Shown piece by piece: positions 17,077-23,259 of a stretch of DNA of 39,077 bases; the stretch's first letter is position 1; every line of letters begins with the position of its first letter. The notes under the pieces were generated by a model that had not been told where the DNA came from, made no database searches, and saw nothing but the letters and a program-made list of their open reading frames with translations. Origin of the DNA: Mycobacterium sp. (GTDB lineage: Bacteria; Actinomycetota; Actinomycetes; Mycobacteriales; Mycobacteriaceae); NCBI GenBank assembly GCA_025965555.1, contig JAOPWT010000619.1:1-39077 (forward strand). Reading direction: 5' to 3'. The translations under genes were made by a program, and so were the position numbers.

Positions 17077-17548
17077 GAGCGGCCCCTTCGTCCTCGAGCA
17101 GGCGAGAGCCGAGGTCCATCACCGTTGCGATGATCTCCCGCTCGGCCTCGGCGTCACCGTCCTCTCTGGCTGCCCACATCCTGGCCTTCGCCGTGACGTA
17201 GCGCTCCCGCAGCCGCAGTCGGGTGATCTCGTCGTGCAGCCTGGCCGCGTGTGCTTCGAACAGCCTGCGCTGATCGGCGGTGGCCTCGGCCCCACGTCTG
17301 ATGTTGGCCACGTAGCTCCTGATGTCCGCGACCGACATCCCGCTTCCCCGCAGACAACTCAGGGACTCGATGGCGCCGACCAGGTCGGCGGGATACCGAC
17401 GGTGCCCGCTGCTGGCGTCCCTCGGCACGGCGTCGATCAGGCCGATGCGCTCGTAGTACCGCAAGGTCGACTCCGCCAGTCCGGTGCGGCGGGACACCTG
17501 CTGGATGGTCAGATCGCGATCGGCCGTTCGGATCGTGTCAGTGGTCAT
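17069..17548 (-). CDS. MerR-family transcriptional regulator
   Basis: The 159-residue protein has an N-terminal MerR winged helix (LTIQQVSRRTGLAESTLRYYERIGLI about 13-38, then HRRYPADL) and a long C-terminal coiled coil (ADQRRLFEAHAARLHDEITRL). No metal-binding cysteine pair is visible (one Cys, in the LSCLRGSGMS loop), so it is probably of the small-molecule or TipA/BmrR-like class rather than metal-sensing. The ATG lies 16 nt from a perfect operator palindrome and may be leaderless. It is cotranscribed with the downstream epimerase/reductase gene. Confidence 0.9.
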   Translation of the reverse strand: MTTDTIRTADRDLTIQQVSRRTGLAESTLRYYERIGLIDAVPRDASSGHRRYPADLVGAIESLSCLRGSGMSVADIRSYVANIRRGAEATADQRRLFEAHAARLHDEITRLRLRERYVTAKARMWAAREDGDAEAEREIIATVMDLGSRLLEDEGAARG

Positions 17549-17604
17549 GACACCACTCTGCCGAACTTGAAGCGCTTCAAGTCAAGCGCGTGTCTGTGCT
17601 TGAC
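17549..17604 (-). promoter_or_regulatory. MerR-type promoter with perfect 18-bp operator palindrome
   Basis: ACTTGAAGCGCTTCAAGT (17565-17582) is a perfect palindrome. On the minus strand a -35-like TTGACT overlaps its edge and a weak -10-like CAGAGT follows after 19 nt, the long spacer typical of MerR-activated promoters. The hexamer ends 6 nt before the MerR ATG, which would make the mRNA leaderless. A second inverted repeat, GTCAAGC (17581-17587) with GCTTGAC (17598-17604), flanks it. The DUF4333 gene starts divergently 32 nt away and may be co-controlled. Confidence 0.6.
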
Positions 17605-17635
17605 CTGTGACAAAGCTTGGAGCAGCATCACGCGC

Positions 17636-17941
17636 ATGATCCGTACTCGTGGTGTCCGCCTCGGCGCCGCCCTCTTCATCGGTGTCGCCGTCCTTGGCCT
17701 CAGTGGCTGTGGAAAGGTGATCGACGCCGACAGTGCGCAGAAGTCGGTCACCGACTTCGTCGCCCAAAACACGGAGTTCACGCCGAACGACGTGAAATGC
17801 CCGTCGGGTACGGACGCGAAGGTCGGCGTCGAGTTCGACTGCACCTTCACCGGTCCAGACGGCGACTACATCGCCCACCTGAAGATCACCAAGGTCGATG
17901 GGTCCGCGGTGCTCTACGACATCGAGACGAAGCTCGCCTAG
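17636..17941 (+). CDS. DUF4333 small lipoprotein
   Basis: The 101-residue protein has a short basic start (MIRTRGVRLG), a hydrophobic stretch and a lipobox LSGC with Cys25, so it is probably a secreted, lipid-anchored protein. The mature part (IDADSAQKSVTDFVAQNT, VKCPSGTDAKVGVEFDCTF, AVLYDIETKL) matches the actinobacterial DUF4333 family, including its two conserved cysteines, which may form a disulphide. The ATG at 17636 is chosen by the signal peptide; ribosome-site support (GGAG 17619-17622) is weak and distant. It is divergent from the MerR gene. Function unknown. Confidence 0.85.
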   Translation: MIRTRGVRLGAALFIGVAVLGLSGCGKVIDADSAQKSVTDFVAQNTEFTPNDVKCPSGTDAKVGVEFDCTFTGPDGDYIAHLKITKVDGSAVLYDIETKLA

Positions 17942-18019
17942 ACCGACTCCGAAACGGCTGCGACAACGGCAAATTGGACCTGACGCGATCGGATCGCCCT
18001 CGTTCGCGAAGCGACGCGC
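17942..18019. other. Convergent gap with weak hairpin
   Basis: This 78-nt gap lies between the convergent DUF4333 and SnoaL-like genes. The only structure I see is the short self-complementary GCGATCGGATCGC (17985-17997), a weak terminator candidate without a U-tract. Confidence 0.2.
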
Positions 18020-18514
18020 TCACAGGGCTCGGCCCCTCACACCGGACGACAGCAGGTGCCGCGCGTCGGTCCCGCCGTCGAGCGCGCGCGTGGTGCGGCG
18101 CACGAACTGCCAGCGTCCGTCCCTGCGGTGCAACCGAAAGTGGTTGGCGCCTGCGCGGTACACGGCGAAACCCTTGGTGCTCTTGATCAGTAGCGCAGAC
18201 TCACACACCGCCACCGCGTCGTCCCCATCGACGGTGACGACCGCAGGGCCCAGGAAGTGGCAGCAGCCCCGTGCGATCAGCCCCTGGTGGGCGTCCGACC
18301 TGACCATCGCCGCGACGTCGTCACGGCTACGCATCGGCCAGCCCTCGACGTCGTAGGTACCGTCGACGGCCCACAGACCTGCAGTGGCATCGGCCTCGCC
18401 TGCGTCGACCAGCGGACCGTAGGACGCGATCAGTCTCTCGATTTCGCGTTCGTCCTCGATGCGCCTCAGTCGTTCCGCAAGGGCGGCCAGTTCGACCTTG
18501 TCGTCCTCAGCCAC
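18020..18514 (-). CDS. SnoaL-like/NTF2-fold protein
   Basis: The 164-residue protein has a helical start (LAALAERLRRIEDEREIERLIASYGPLVDAG) followed by AGLWAVDGTYDVEGWPMRSRDDVAAMV and strands ending in VYRAGANHFRLHRRDGRWQFVRRTTR. This is the cone-shaped SnoaL/NTF2-like layout used by polyketide cyclases, steroid isomerases and dehydratases. The GTG start at 18512-18514 has GAGGAG 7 nt upstream, which decides it over longer readings. Catalytic residues cannot be assigned reliably. Steroid or aromatic metabolism is common for such proteins in mycobacteria, but here there is no supporting neighbour. Confidence 0.82.
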   Translation of the reverse strand: MAEDDKVELAALAERLRRIEDEREIERLIASYGPLVDAGEADATAGLWAVDGTYDVEGWPMRSRDDVAAMVRSDAHQGLIARGCCHFLGPAVVTVDGDDAVAVCESALLIKSTKGFAVYRAGANHFRLHRRDGRWQFVRRTTRALDGGTDARHLLSSGVRGRAL

Positions 18515-18518
18515 GGGG

Positions 18519-18635
18519 TCACTCCTCGGTGTCGTCGGCCAGCGCACGAAGCGCTGCAAGTTGGTCGCAGTAGTGATCCGGGCGGTCGGGTGCGAGCACC
18601 ATGTCGAATTCCCTTCGGAACCTCAAGGGTGACAT
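18519..18635 (-). CDS. Possible 38-residue upstream ORF
   Basis: An ATG at 18633-18635 opens a frame reading MSPLRFRREFDMVLAPDRPD and ending in LRALADDTEE, 4 nt before the SnoaL-like gene. Its residues look protein-like and the stop overlaps the next gene's ribosome site (GAGGAGTGA), so it could be a coupled small gene or the remnant of a longer one. No clear ribosome site precedes it. Family not recognised. Confidence 0.25.
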   Translation of the reverse strand: MSPLRFRREFDMVLAPDRPDHYCDQLAALRALADDTEE

Positions 18636-18690
18636 GCGAACAGCGGGGCCGTTAGCGTGTCGGCCAGATGGGTAGAGCCAATTCTTGTTG

Positions 18691-19055
18691 ATGGCGGAAA
18701 GCGCAATGACGATGGTCGACCGCTTGACCTCGGTCATCGACGTCTTCGAGGACGCACCGCATCCTCGGGCATCTGGTCCGGCTGAAGTGGCTGTGCCACA
18801 ACGAACGTGGCTACGGACTGAGTGCCAGAGCGATGTCGTGGGGTGCGGGCGACGATGCGGCCGATCTGCGACTGCGCGAGGCCGCCGCACCGGCACTACA
18901 GCAAACTCCACATTCGCAGCTCGGCCGTCGTCCATACGGCGTGCTCGACCTCGGCGAGGTGGTACACGTCGACAAGGTGGGTGGGCACGCGCCTCCCAGC
19001 CGAGAGCGTCGCCCTTGGCTTCGCGGTGCTCGCCATGCTGCCGCCGTTGGAATAG
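18691..19055 (+). pseudogene. Broken IclR-family transcriptional regulator
   Basis: Pieces of an IclR regulator occur in order but in different frames: MVDRLTSVIDVFEDAP (start of the winged-helix domain), then HRILGHLVRLKWL, RGYGLSARAMSWG and ADLRLREAAAPAL in the next frame, then a short piece with VVHTA, then VLDLGEVVHVDKVGG, and finally RLPAESVALGFAVLAMLPPLE before TAG. The helix-turn-helix centre between FEDA and HRIL (normally a segment like LTLEEVARRTGLPRSTA) is missing, the ligand domain is cut short, and at least three frameshifts are needed. The gene is therefore dead. Its original target is not evident. Confidence 0.75.
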
Positions 19056-19188
19056 TCCTGCCTGACAACATATCTGGTGATCGCTATCTACCGCCGGCGC
19101 TTGATGCGGCGGGTTACATCCGACGCGCGCTGGCGCAGCGGGCGCGGAAGTTGTCCACAGTTGCGAGTTCGTCCACAGGCGGCCGGCC

Positions 19189-19368
19189 TTGGGGTGTCTG
19201 AGGCGGCGGTGGGAGTCGTGGGCGGCGAATAGCGTCGCTCATATATTCGATCATCTTGTTGCCGAGGTCCGCTCCGCCGGTGGGGCGGCGGCGGTTGGTG
19301 GGTGGGCGTGGGCGGAAGCCGCCGCGTGTGCACGCCGGCTGCAGGCGATGGTGGCCGCAGCCGCGCCT
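19189..19368 (+). pseudogene. Remnant of a 13E12/DUF222 HNH-endonuclease-family gene
   Basis: The stretch reading IFDHLVAEVRSAGG, then WAWAEAAACARRLQAMVAA resembles the N-terminal start of the mycobacterial 13E12-repeat proteins (DUF222 followed by an HNH domain). The similarity stops after about 45 residues and no HNH part is present. These genes are multi-copy in mycobacteria and recombine, so this looks like a leftover of rearrangement. Confidence 0.45.
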
Positions 19369-19424
19369 GATCCGATGAGGCAGGCGTCGAGGTCATCGAC
19401 GGTGGCCGCAAACGGCTCCGAGTT

Positions 19425-19526
19425 GTCATCGCCGCGGACTTCGCACTCGCCGGTGTGCAACCCGGCGCGCACCTGGATGCCGAGCGCGAGCACCGCGTCG
19501 CGAAGATGGCGCCGGTAAGCTTTCGC
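19425..19526 (-). pseudogene. Fragment of a class III nucleotidyl cyclase domain
   Basis: On the minus strand the sequence reads AYRRHLRDAVLALG, then IQVRAGLHTGECEVRGDD, which matches the conserved centre of mycobacterial adenylate/guanylate cyclase domains (often fused to LuxR-type regulators). About 34 residues remain and the flanks lose similarity at once. No start or catalytic metal residues are present, so it is only a scar of a former gene. Confidence 0.55.
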
Positions 19527-19542
19527 AACTGGTGAACCAGTT
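19527..19542. promoter_or_regulatory. Operator-like palindrome upstream of the luciferase-like gene
   Basis: AACTGGTGAACCAGTT consists of 7-bp inverted arms around GA. It lies 55 nt before the GTG start of the monooxygenase gene and about 14 nt before a possible -10 (TATCGT, 19557-19562). The layout suggests a repressor site (TetR or GntR type) on this promoter. A second inverted repeat, CTATC and GATAG around GTGCGCGCAC, covers 19556-19576. Confidence 0.4.
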
Positions 19543-19597
19543 CGGCACAGATCCGCTATCGTGCGCGCACCGATAGTCGCAGATCCGGAGTGTGCCA

Positions 19598-20599
19598 GTG
19601 AACAAACTCACGTTTGGCTATCTCTACGATTTTCGCAACCCACAGCTCTGGCAGCGGCCATGGCCCGAGTTGTATGCCGACATCCTCGACTTCGTCGAAT
19701 GGAGCGAAAGCATCGGGTTCGAAGGCGCCTGGGTGCCCGAACATCATGCCGCGGAGGATGGATATCAGCCTTCGCCGCTCGTCCTGTTGGCGGCGTTCGC
19801 GGCGCGCACGGAGCGACTCAAGCTGGGCGCAGGCGTTGCGCTCGCGCCGCTGTATCACCCCGTGCGATTCGCCGAGGATTGTGCGGTACTCGACATCCTG
19901 TCGAACGGGCGGCTCGAAATGTCGGTGGCCGTGGGATACCGGCGGCGCGAAGCCGAAGGATACGGCGTCGATTTCTCTAAGCGCGGCAGACGGACCGACG
20001 AGTTCCTCGAGATCGTGCAGCGGTTGTGGGCGGGCGAGACCGTCACCTTCGAAGGAAAGCACTTTCAGCTGAAGAATGCATGCATCAATCCGACGCCGCT
20101 ACGCGGGCGAGTGCCTCTTTATCTCGGCGGTTTCAACGATAAGGCCGTCGAGCGCACCGCCAAATTCGGCGATGGATACTTCGGCAACATGGAATTCGTC
20201 GATCTGTACGTCGAGAAGCTCCGCGCTTGCGGCAAGGATCCGGCGAGCGCTCGCGTGCGCATCCAAGGGCTGTTCTACGTGGTCGCGCATGATCGCGACA
20301 AGGCGCTCGATGAGCTGGCGCCGTATTTCCTGCACGTGAACAACTCGTATGGGCAGTGGCTAAACGAGGACCGGGCTGCGACCGGTGTGGGTGATACGAC
20401 CGCTCTCAAGCCAATCACGCTCGAGGCGTTCAAGAGGAGCGGCATCTTGCAGATATTGACGCCTGCCGAGGCGATCGCGCTATTCAACGGCATGCGGGCG
20501 AAGGCACCCGTCGAGCACTTCACGATGATGTTGCCGCCGGGCCTGCCGCCCGCGCACTTCACGCCGTACGCAGAGGTTTTCGCGTTGCCCCTACCATGA
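19598..20599 (+). CDS. LLM-class (luciferase-like) flavin-dependent monooxygenase
   Basis: The 333-residue TIM-barrel protein is of the bacterial luciferase family: FGYLYDFRNP, GFEGAWVPEHHAAEDGY, ERLKLGAGVALAPLYHPVRFAED, GRLEMSVAVGYR and RGRVPLYLGGFNDKAVERTAKFGDGYF are the usual flavin/substrate-site stretches. The start is the second GTG (19598-19600), 7 nt after GGAG; a GTG at 19592 is too close to that site. Partner flavin reductase is not in the window. A- and T-ending codons are commoner than in the neighbours, and the gene sits beside broken genes, suggesting acquisition. The next gene, a truncated haemoglobin 28 nt downstream, is probably cotranscribed. Substrate unknown. Confidence 0.87.
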   Translation: MNKLTFGYLYDFRNPQLWQRPWPELYADILDFVEWSESIGFEGAWVPEHHAAEDGYQPSPLVLLAAFAARTERLKLGAGVALAPLYHPVRFAEDCAVLDILSNGRLEMSVAVGYRRREAEGYGVDFSKRGRRTDEFLEIVQRLWAGETVTFEGKHFQLKNACINPTPLRGRVPLYLGGFNDKAVERTAKFGDGYFGNMEFVDLYVEKLRACGKDPASARVRIQGLFYVVAHDRDKALDELAPYFLHVNNSYGQWLNEDRAATGVGDTTALKPITLEAFKRSGILQILTPAEAIALFNGMRAKAPVEHFTMMLPPGLPPAHFTPYAEVFALPLP

Positions 20600-20627
20600 G
20601 GGCCTTCCTCGTTGTTGGGAGGCACTC

Positions 20628-21008
20628 ATGACCCAATCGGCTACATCCCTCTATCAGCGGATGGGCGGCTACGACGTGATCGCGGCCGTCATCGACGATC
20701 TCTTCGCTATTTTGCATGACGACCCCGCTTTTGCTCGCTTCTTCGGTGGCCGCAGCAATGACTCGGTCATTCGCAGTCGGCAGCTCTTGATCGACCAGAT
20801 GTGTGCGCTAAGCGGCGGGCCATGCAGTTACATTGGGCGCGACATGAAGACATCGCACAGCGGACTCGGTATCACTGACGTTGAGTGGGAATCGAATATG
20901 AGAGCTTCGGATGCAGCGCTAGCCAAGAACGGCGTGGGCGACGCGGAGCGAGCCGACTTCCTCGCACTGTTCGAGCGTTACCGCGACGACATCGTCGAGG
21001 CAGACTGA
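20628..21008 (+). CDS. Group I truncated haemoglobin
   Basis: The 126-residue globin shows SLYQRMGGYDVIAAVIDDLF at the start, the second-helix end DPAFARFFGG, a GGP turn at 63-65 and MKTSHSGLGIT, which contains the proximal haem ligand His77. The length is normal for group I. The B10 position appears to be Phe26 where the mycobacterial GlbN has Tyr, so oxygen binding may differ. GGGAGG lies 8 nt before the ATG. Such proteins bind O2 or NO; paired with a flavin monooxygenase it may supply oxygen or guard against NO (inference). Confidence 0.88.
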   Translation: MTQSATSLYQRMGGYDVIAAVIDDLFAILHDDPAFARFFGGRSNDSVIRSRQLLIDQMCALSGGPCSYIGRDMKTSHSGLGITDVEWESNMRASDAALAKNGVGDAERADFLALFERYRDDIVEAD

Positions 21009-21024
21009 CTAGCAACTGGCCTGC

Positions 21025-21273
21025 ATGTTGCGGGGCCGGCCTAATCGTTCTTACCCCGTGTTCGCGGCGGTGCTCGACGCGCAGGTTGCCGAACTGGCCA
21101 AACGCGCCGGGCCCGTTCGTCGGCCCGTCGACCCCGCCGAGGCGGTCAGAGACCTGATGCCCGGCGCGTGCCGGCACGTGTGCGGCACCCGACCGACGAG
21201 CACCTTCACGTGCCGGTCACTGATCGGTCACGGATTCGGCGCGGCGGCGGACTATCGATGGCGATCTTTCTAG
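21025..21273 (+). other. Unassigned open frame, possible gene remnant
   Basis: Between the globin gene and DUF3097 one frame reads VFAAVLDAQVAELAKRAGP, then RRPVDPAEAVRDLMPGACR, which has protein-like composition, but it lacks a credible ribosome site and a recognisable family. It may be the 3' end of a lost gene joined at a rearrangement point. I see nothing else in this gap. Confidence 0.2.
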
Positions 21274-21276
21274 GCT
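21271..21276 (+). promoter_or_regulatory. Probable -10 of a leaderless transcript (DUF3097 gene)
   Basis: TAGGCT fits the mycobacterial TANNNT -10 and ends 7 nt before the GTG start, with no ribosome site between. This predicts that transcription starts at the GTG itself. The same hexamer stands before the A24 peptidase gene. Confidence 0.5.
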
Positions 21277-21283
21277 CGCTGAC

Positions 21284-22120
21284 GTGAACGATCGATACGG
21301 CTCCGACGTCCTTGCCCGAAACCCGCACACCCCAAAACGGGTGCGGTCCACCGAGATGGCAGCCCAGATCGGTCTCGTCGTCGAGGACGCTCAGACCGGA
21401 TACGTCGGCGCGATCGTGCGCGTCGAGTACGGACGCATGGAGCTCGAGGACTTCGACGGCCACCGGCGCCCGTTCACCGTCGGTCCCGGCTATCTCGTCG
21501 ACGGGAAGCCGGTGATCCTCACCCCGCCGAAGGCCAAGGCGGCGGCATCCCCGGCGCGGACGGCATCGGGTTCGGTGGCCGTGGCGGGCGCTCGGGCGAG
21601 GACCGCGCTGGCAAGTCGCATCTACGTCGAGGGGCGCCACGATGCCGAACTCGTCGAGCAGGTCTGGGGCGCCGATCTTCGCGTCGAGGGAGTCGTAGTC
21701 GAATACCTCGGTGGCATCGACGATCTCGCCGCGATCGTCCGCGACTTCGATCCCGGCCCCGGCCGTCGGCTCGGCGTTCTCGTCGACCACCTCGTCACGG
21801 GGTCCAAGGAGTCGCGCATCGCCGACTCGGTGGCGCGCGGCCCCGGCGGCCAGCACACGCTGGTGGTGGGCCACCCCTACGTCGACGTCTGGCAGGCAGT
21901 GAAGCCCGAGCGTCTGGGGCTGAAGCAGTGGCCGGTGATCCCGCGCAACGTCGAGTGGAAGCACGGCATCTGCGACGCCCTCGGCTGGCCGCACGGAAGT
22001 CAGGCCGACATCGCCGCGGCCTGGCGACGGATCCGGGGCACGGTCCGCGACTGGAACGACCTCGAGCCCGCCCTCATCGGTCGCGTCGAGGAACTGATCG
22101 ACTTCGTCACCACCCCTTAG
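21284..22120 (+). CDS. DUF3097-family actinobacterial protein
   Basis: The 278-residue protein opens with YGSDVLARNP and has a small beta domain (about 25-85: GLVVEDAQTGYVGAIVRVEYGRMELEDFDG). It then has a segment with IYVEGRHDAELVEQVWG, VVEYLGGIDDL and GRRLGVLVDHLVTGSKES, which resembles a TOPRIM core (Glu of a VEG motif, later an acidic strand end). The rest (VVGHPYVDVWQAVKPERLG, IPRNVEWKHGICDALGW) is characteristic of DUF3097. The function is unknown; a nucleic-acid role is a guess from the TOPRIM-like motif. It probably has a leaderless GTG start. Its stop overlaps the convergent gene's stop (TTAG, 22117-22120). Confidence 0.88.
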   Translation: MNDRYGSDVLARNPHTPKRVRSTEMAAQIGLVVEDAQTGYVGAIVRVEYGRMELEDFDGHRRPFTVGPGYLVDGKPVILTPPKAKAAASPARTASGSVAVAGARARTALASRIYVEGRHDAELVEQVWGADLRVEGVVVEYLGGIDDLAAIVRDFDPGPGRRLGVLVDHLVTGSKESRIADSVARGPGGQHTLVVGHPYVDVWQAVKPERLGLKQWPVIPRNVEWKHGICDALGWPHGSQADIAAAWRRIRGTVRDWNDLEPALIGRVEELIDFVTTP

Positions 22121-22701
22121 CCGGCGAGAAAGGCCTTGCCGCGCGGTGAGATTCGGTAGCCGATGTCGAGGCTGATGGTCAGGCCGAGTCCCTTCAACTG
22201 CCGCACCCGGCGCTTGAACGGCGCGGTCGCCATGCCCATCTCGATGGCGAGATCGGGCGCTCGCACCGCCTCGTTGGCGGCGATCAGCCGCAGATACTGC
22301 CGCGTCCACGGTCCCGTCGTGCTCGCCACATCCCACCGATCGAGCCGCTCGGCGATGACGCGAATGTCGGCCGCTGTCAGCGCGTCGTCCGCAGCAAGAT
22401 CCGGACGCTCGTCGGGCGCGAGGTAGGACACTTTGATTGCATAAACGTGCTTGGCGGGCCTGCGATCGAGGTCGGCCTGCGCGGTCGCGGCGTCGGAATA
22501 TCCTGCGGCCCTGGCCTGGGCTGCCGTCACGCGGTGCCCGCTTCGGTACTCGGTGACGTCCTCGATTCTGATCGTCCCGGCCGGAGTTCGTTGCGTGCCA
22601 CCCCTTTTGGCCCGCGGCGCATCCCAGCTCCGCAGCACCAGGGTGATGGAACCGTCGGCGATACCCTCTGCCGTCGCCTTGTTGATCAGCACGACACCCA
22701 T
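22117..22701 (-). CDS. Hypothetical protein with ASCH-like N-terminus and winged-helix C-terminus
   Basis: The 194-residue protein starts MGVVLINKATAEGIADGS, and its first about 95 residues (ITLVLRSWDAPRAK, TPAGTIRIEDVTEYRSG) resemble a small PUA/ASCH-type beta barrel. Residues about 105-190 (TAADIRVIAERLDRWD, YLRLIAANEAVRAPDLAIEMGM, KRRVRQLKGLGLTISL, YRISPRGKAFL) look like a winged helix. The ATG at 22699-22701 is chosen because the reading upstream loses protein character. The mix of RNA-modification-type and DNA-binding folds hints at a nucleic-acid function. Family recognition is tentative. Confidence 0.7.
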   Translation of the reverse strand: MGVVLINKATAEGIADGSITLVLRSWDAPRAKRGGTQRTPAGTIRIEDVTEYRSGHRVTAAQARAAGYSDAATAQADLDRRPAKHVYAIKVSYLAPDERPDLAADDALTAADIRVIAERLDRWDVASTTGPWTRQYLRLIAANEAVRAPDLAIEMGMATAPFKRRVRQLKGLGLTISLDIGYRISPRGKAFLAG

Positions 22702-22790
22702 CGTTGCGCACCGGGCGCGCTTTCTGAGAATCAACGATGGACGCGCGCGCAATGGTGGACGTGGACAGGGGAATGGGACATCATCCGTGG

Positions 22791-23210
22791 ATGTCAGTGC
22801 CTCCGCCGCCGTACGGATCGGATCCGCCGTACCCGCCGCCCTACGGATCGGATCCGTCGTTGCCTCCGCCGGTCGGCGCATACGGCGCCCCGCAGCCCCC
22901 ACCTGGCCCCTACGGGGCGCCTCCGCCATATGGCTATCCACCACCGCAGTATCCGGGTGCGGGGTTCGGGGTCGACGCCTACGGGCGGCCACTCTCGGAC
23001 AAGAGCAAACTGGTCGCGGGCTTGTTGCAGCTGTTCCTCGGCTCGTTCGGGGTGGGCAGGTTCTACCTCGGCTACAACGGCATCGGCGTGGCACAGATCG
23101 CCGTGACATGGCTGACGTGCGGAATCGGAGCCATTTGGCCACTGGTCGACGCGGTCCTGATCCTCGTGGGCAAGGTGCCGGACTCGAACGGACGCACGTT
23201 GCGGGAGTGA
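22791..23210 (+). CDS. TM2-domain membrane protein with proline/tyrosine-rich N-terminus
   Basis: The 139-residue protein has residues 1-65 made of P/Y/G repeats (PPPPYGSDPPYPPPYGSDP, GPYGAPPPYGYPPPQYPG), then a TM2 domain: DKSKLVAGLLQLFLGSFGVGRFYLGY, followed by a second helix TCGIGAIWPLVDAVLILVG. TM2 proteins are two-helix membrane proteins of unclear role. The ATG at 22791 is the likely start; ATGs at 22737 and 22773 are in frame but add non-family residues. No strong ribosome site is visible. It is divergent from the winged-helix gene, with an 89-nt gap. Confidence 0.85.
   Translation: MSVPPPPYGSDPPYPPPYGSDPSLPPPVGAYGAPQPPPGPYGAPPPYGYPPPQYPGAGFGVDAYGRPLSDKSKLVAGLLQLFLGSFGVGRFYLGYNGIGVAQIAVTWLTCGIGAIWPLVDAVLILVGKVPDSNGRTLRE
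22812..22856 (+). repeat. 30-bp period repeat encoding PYGSDP units
   Basis: TACGGATCGGATCCG occurs at 22812-22826 and again at 22842-22856, giving two 10-residue units in the proline-rich tail of the TM2 protein. This is a slippage-prone site likely to vary in length between strains. Confidence 0.6.
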
Positions 23211-23259
23211 CGCATTGACCCGGTTCGGCCACGTCGTCATGGCGTGGTAAGCCTGTCCC

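Noticed and set aside
18636-19590. Insertion sequence with terminal repeats
   Set aside because: I found no transposase or flanking repeats; the pieces are decayed regulators and repeat-family ends instead.
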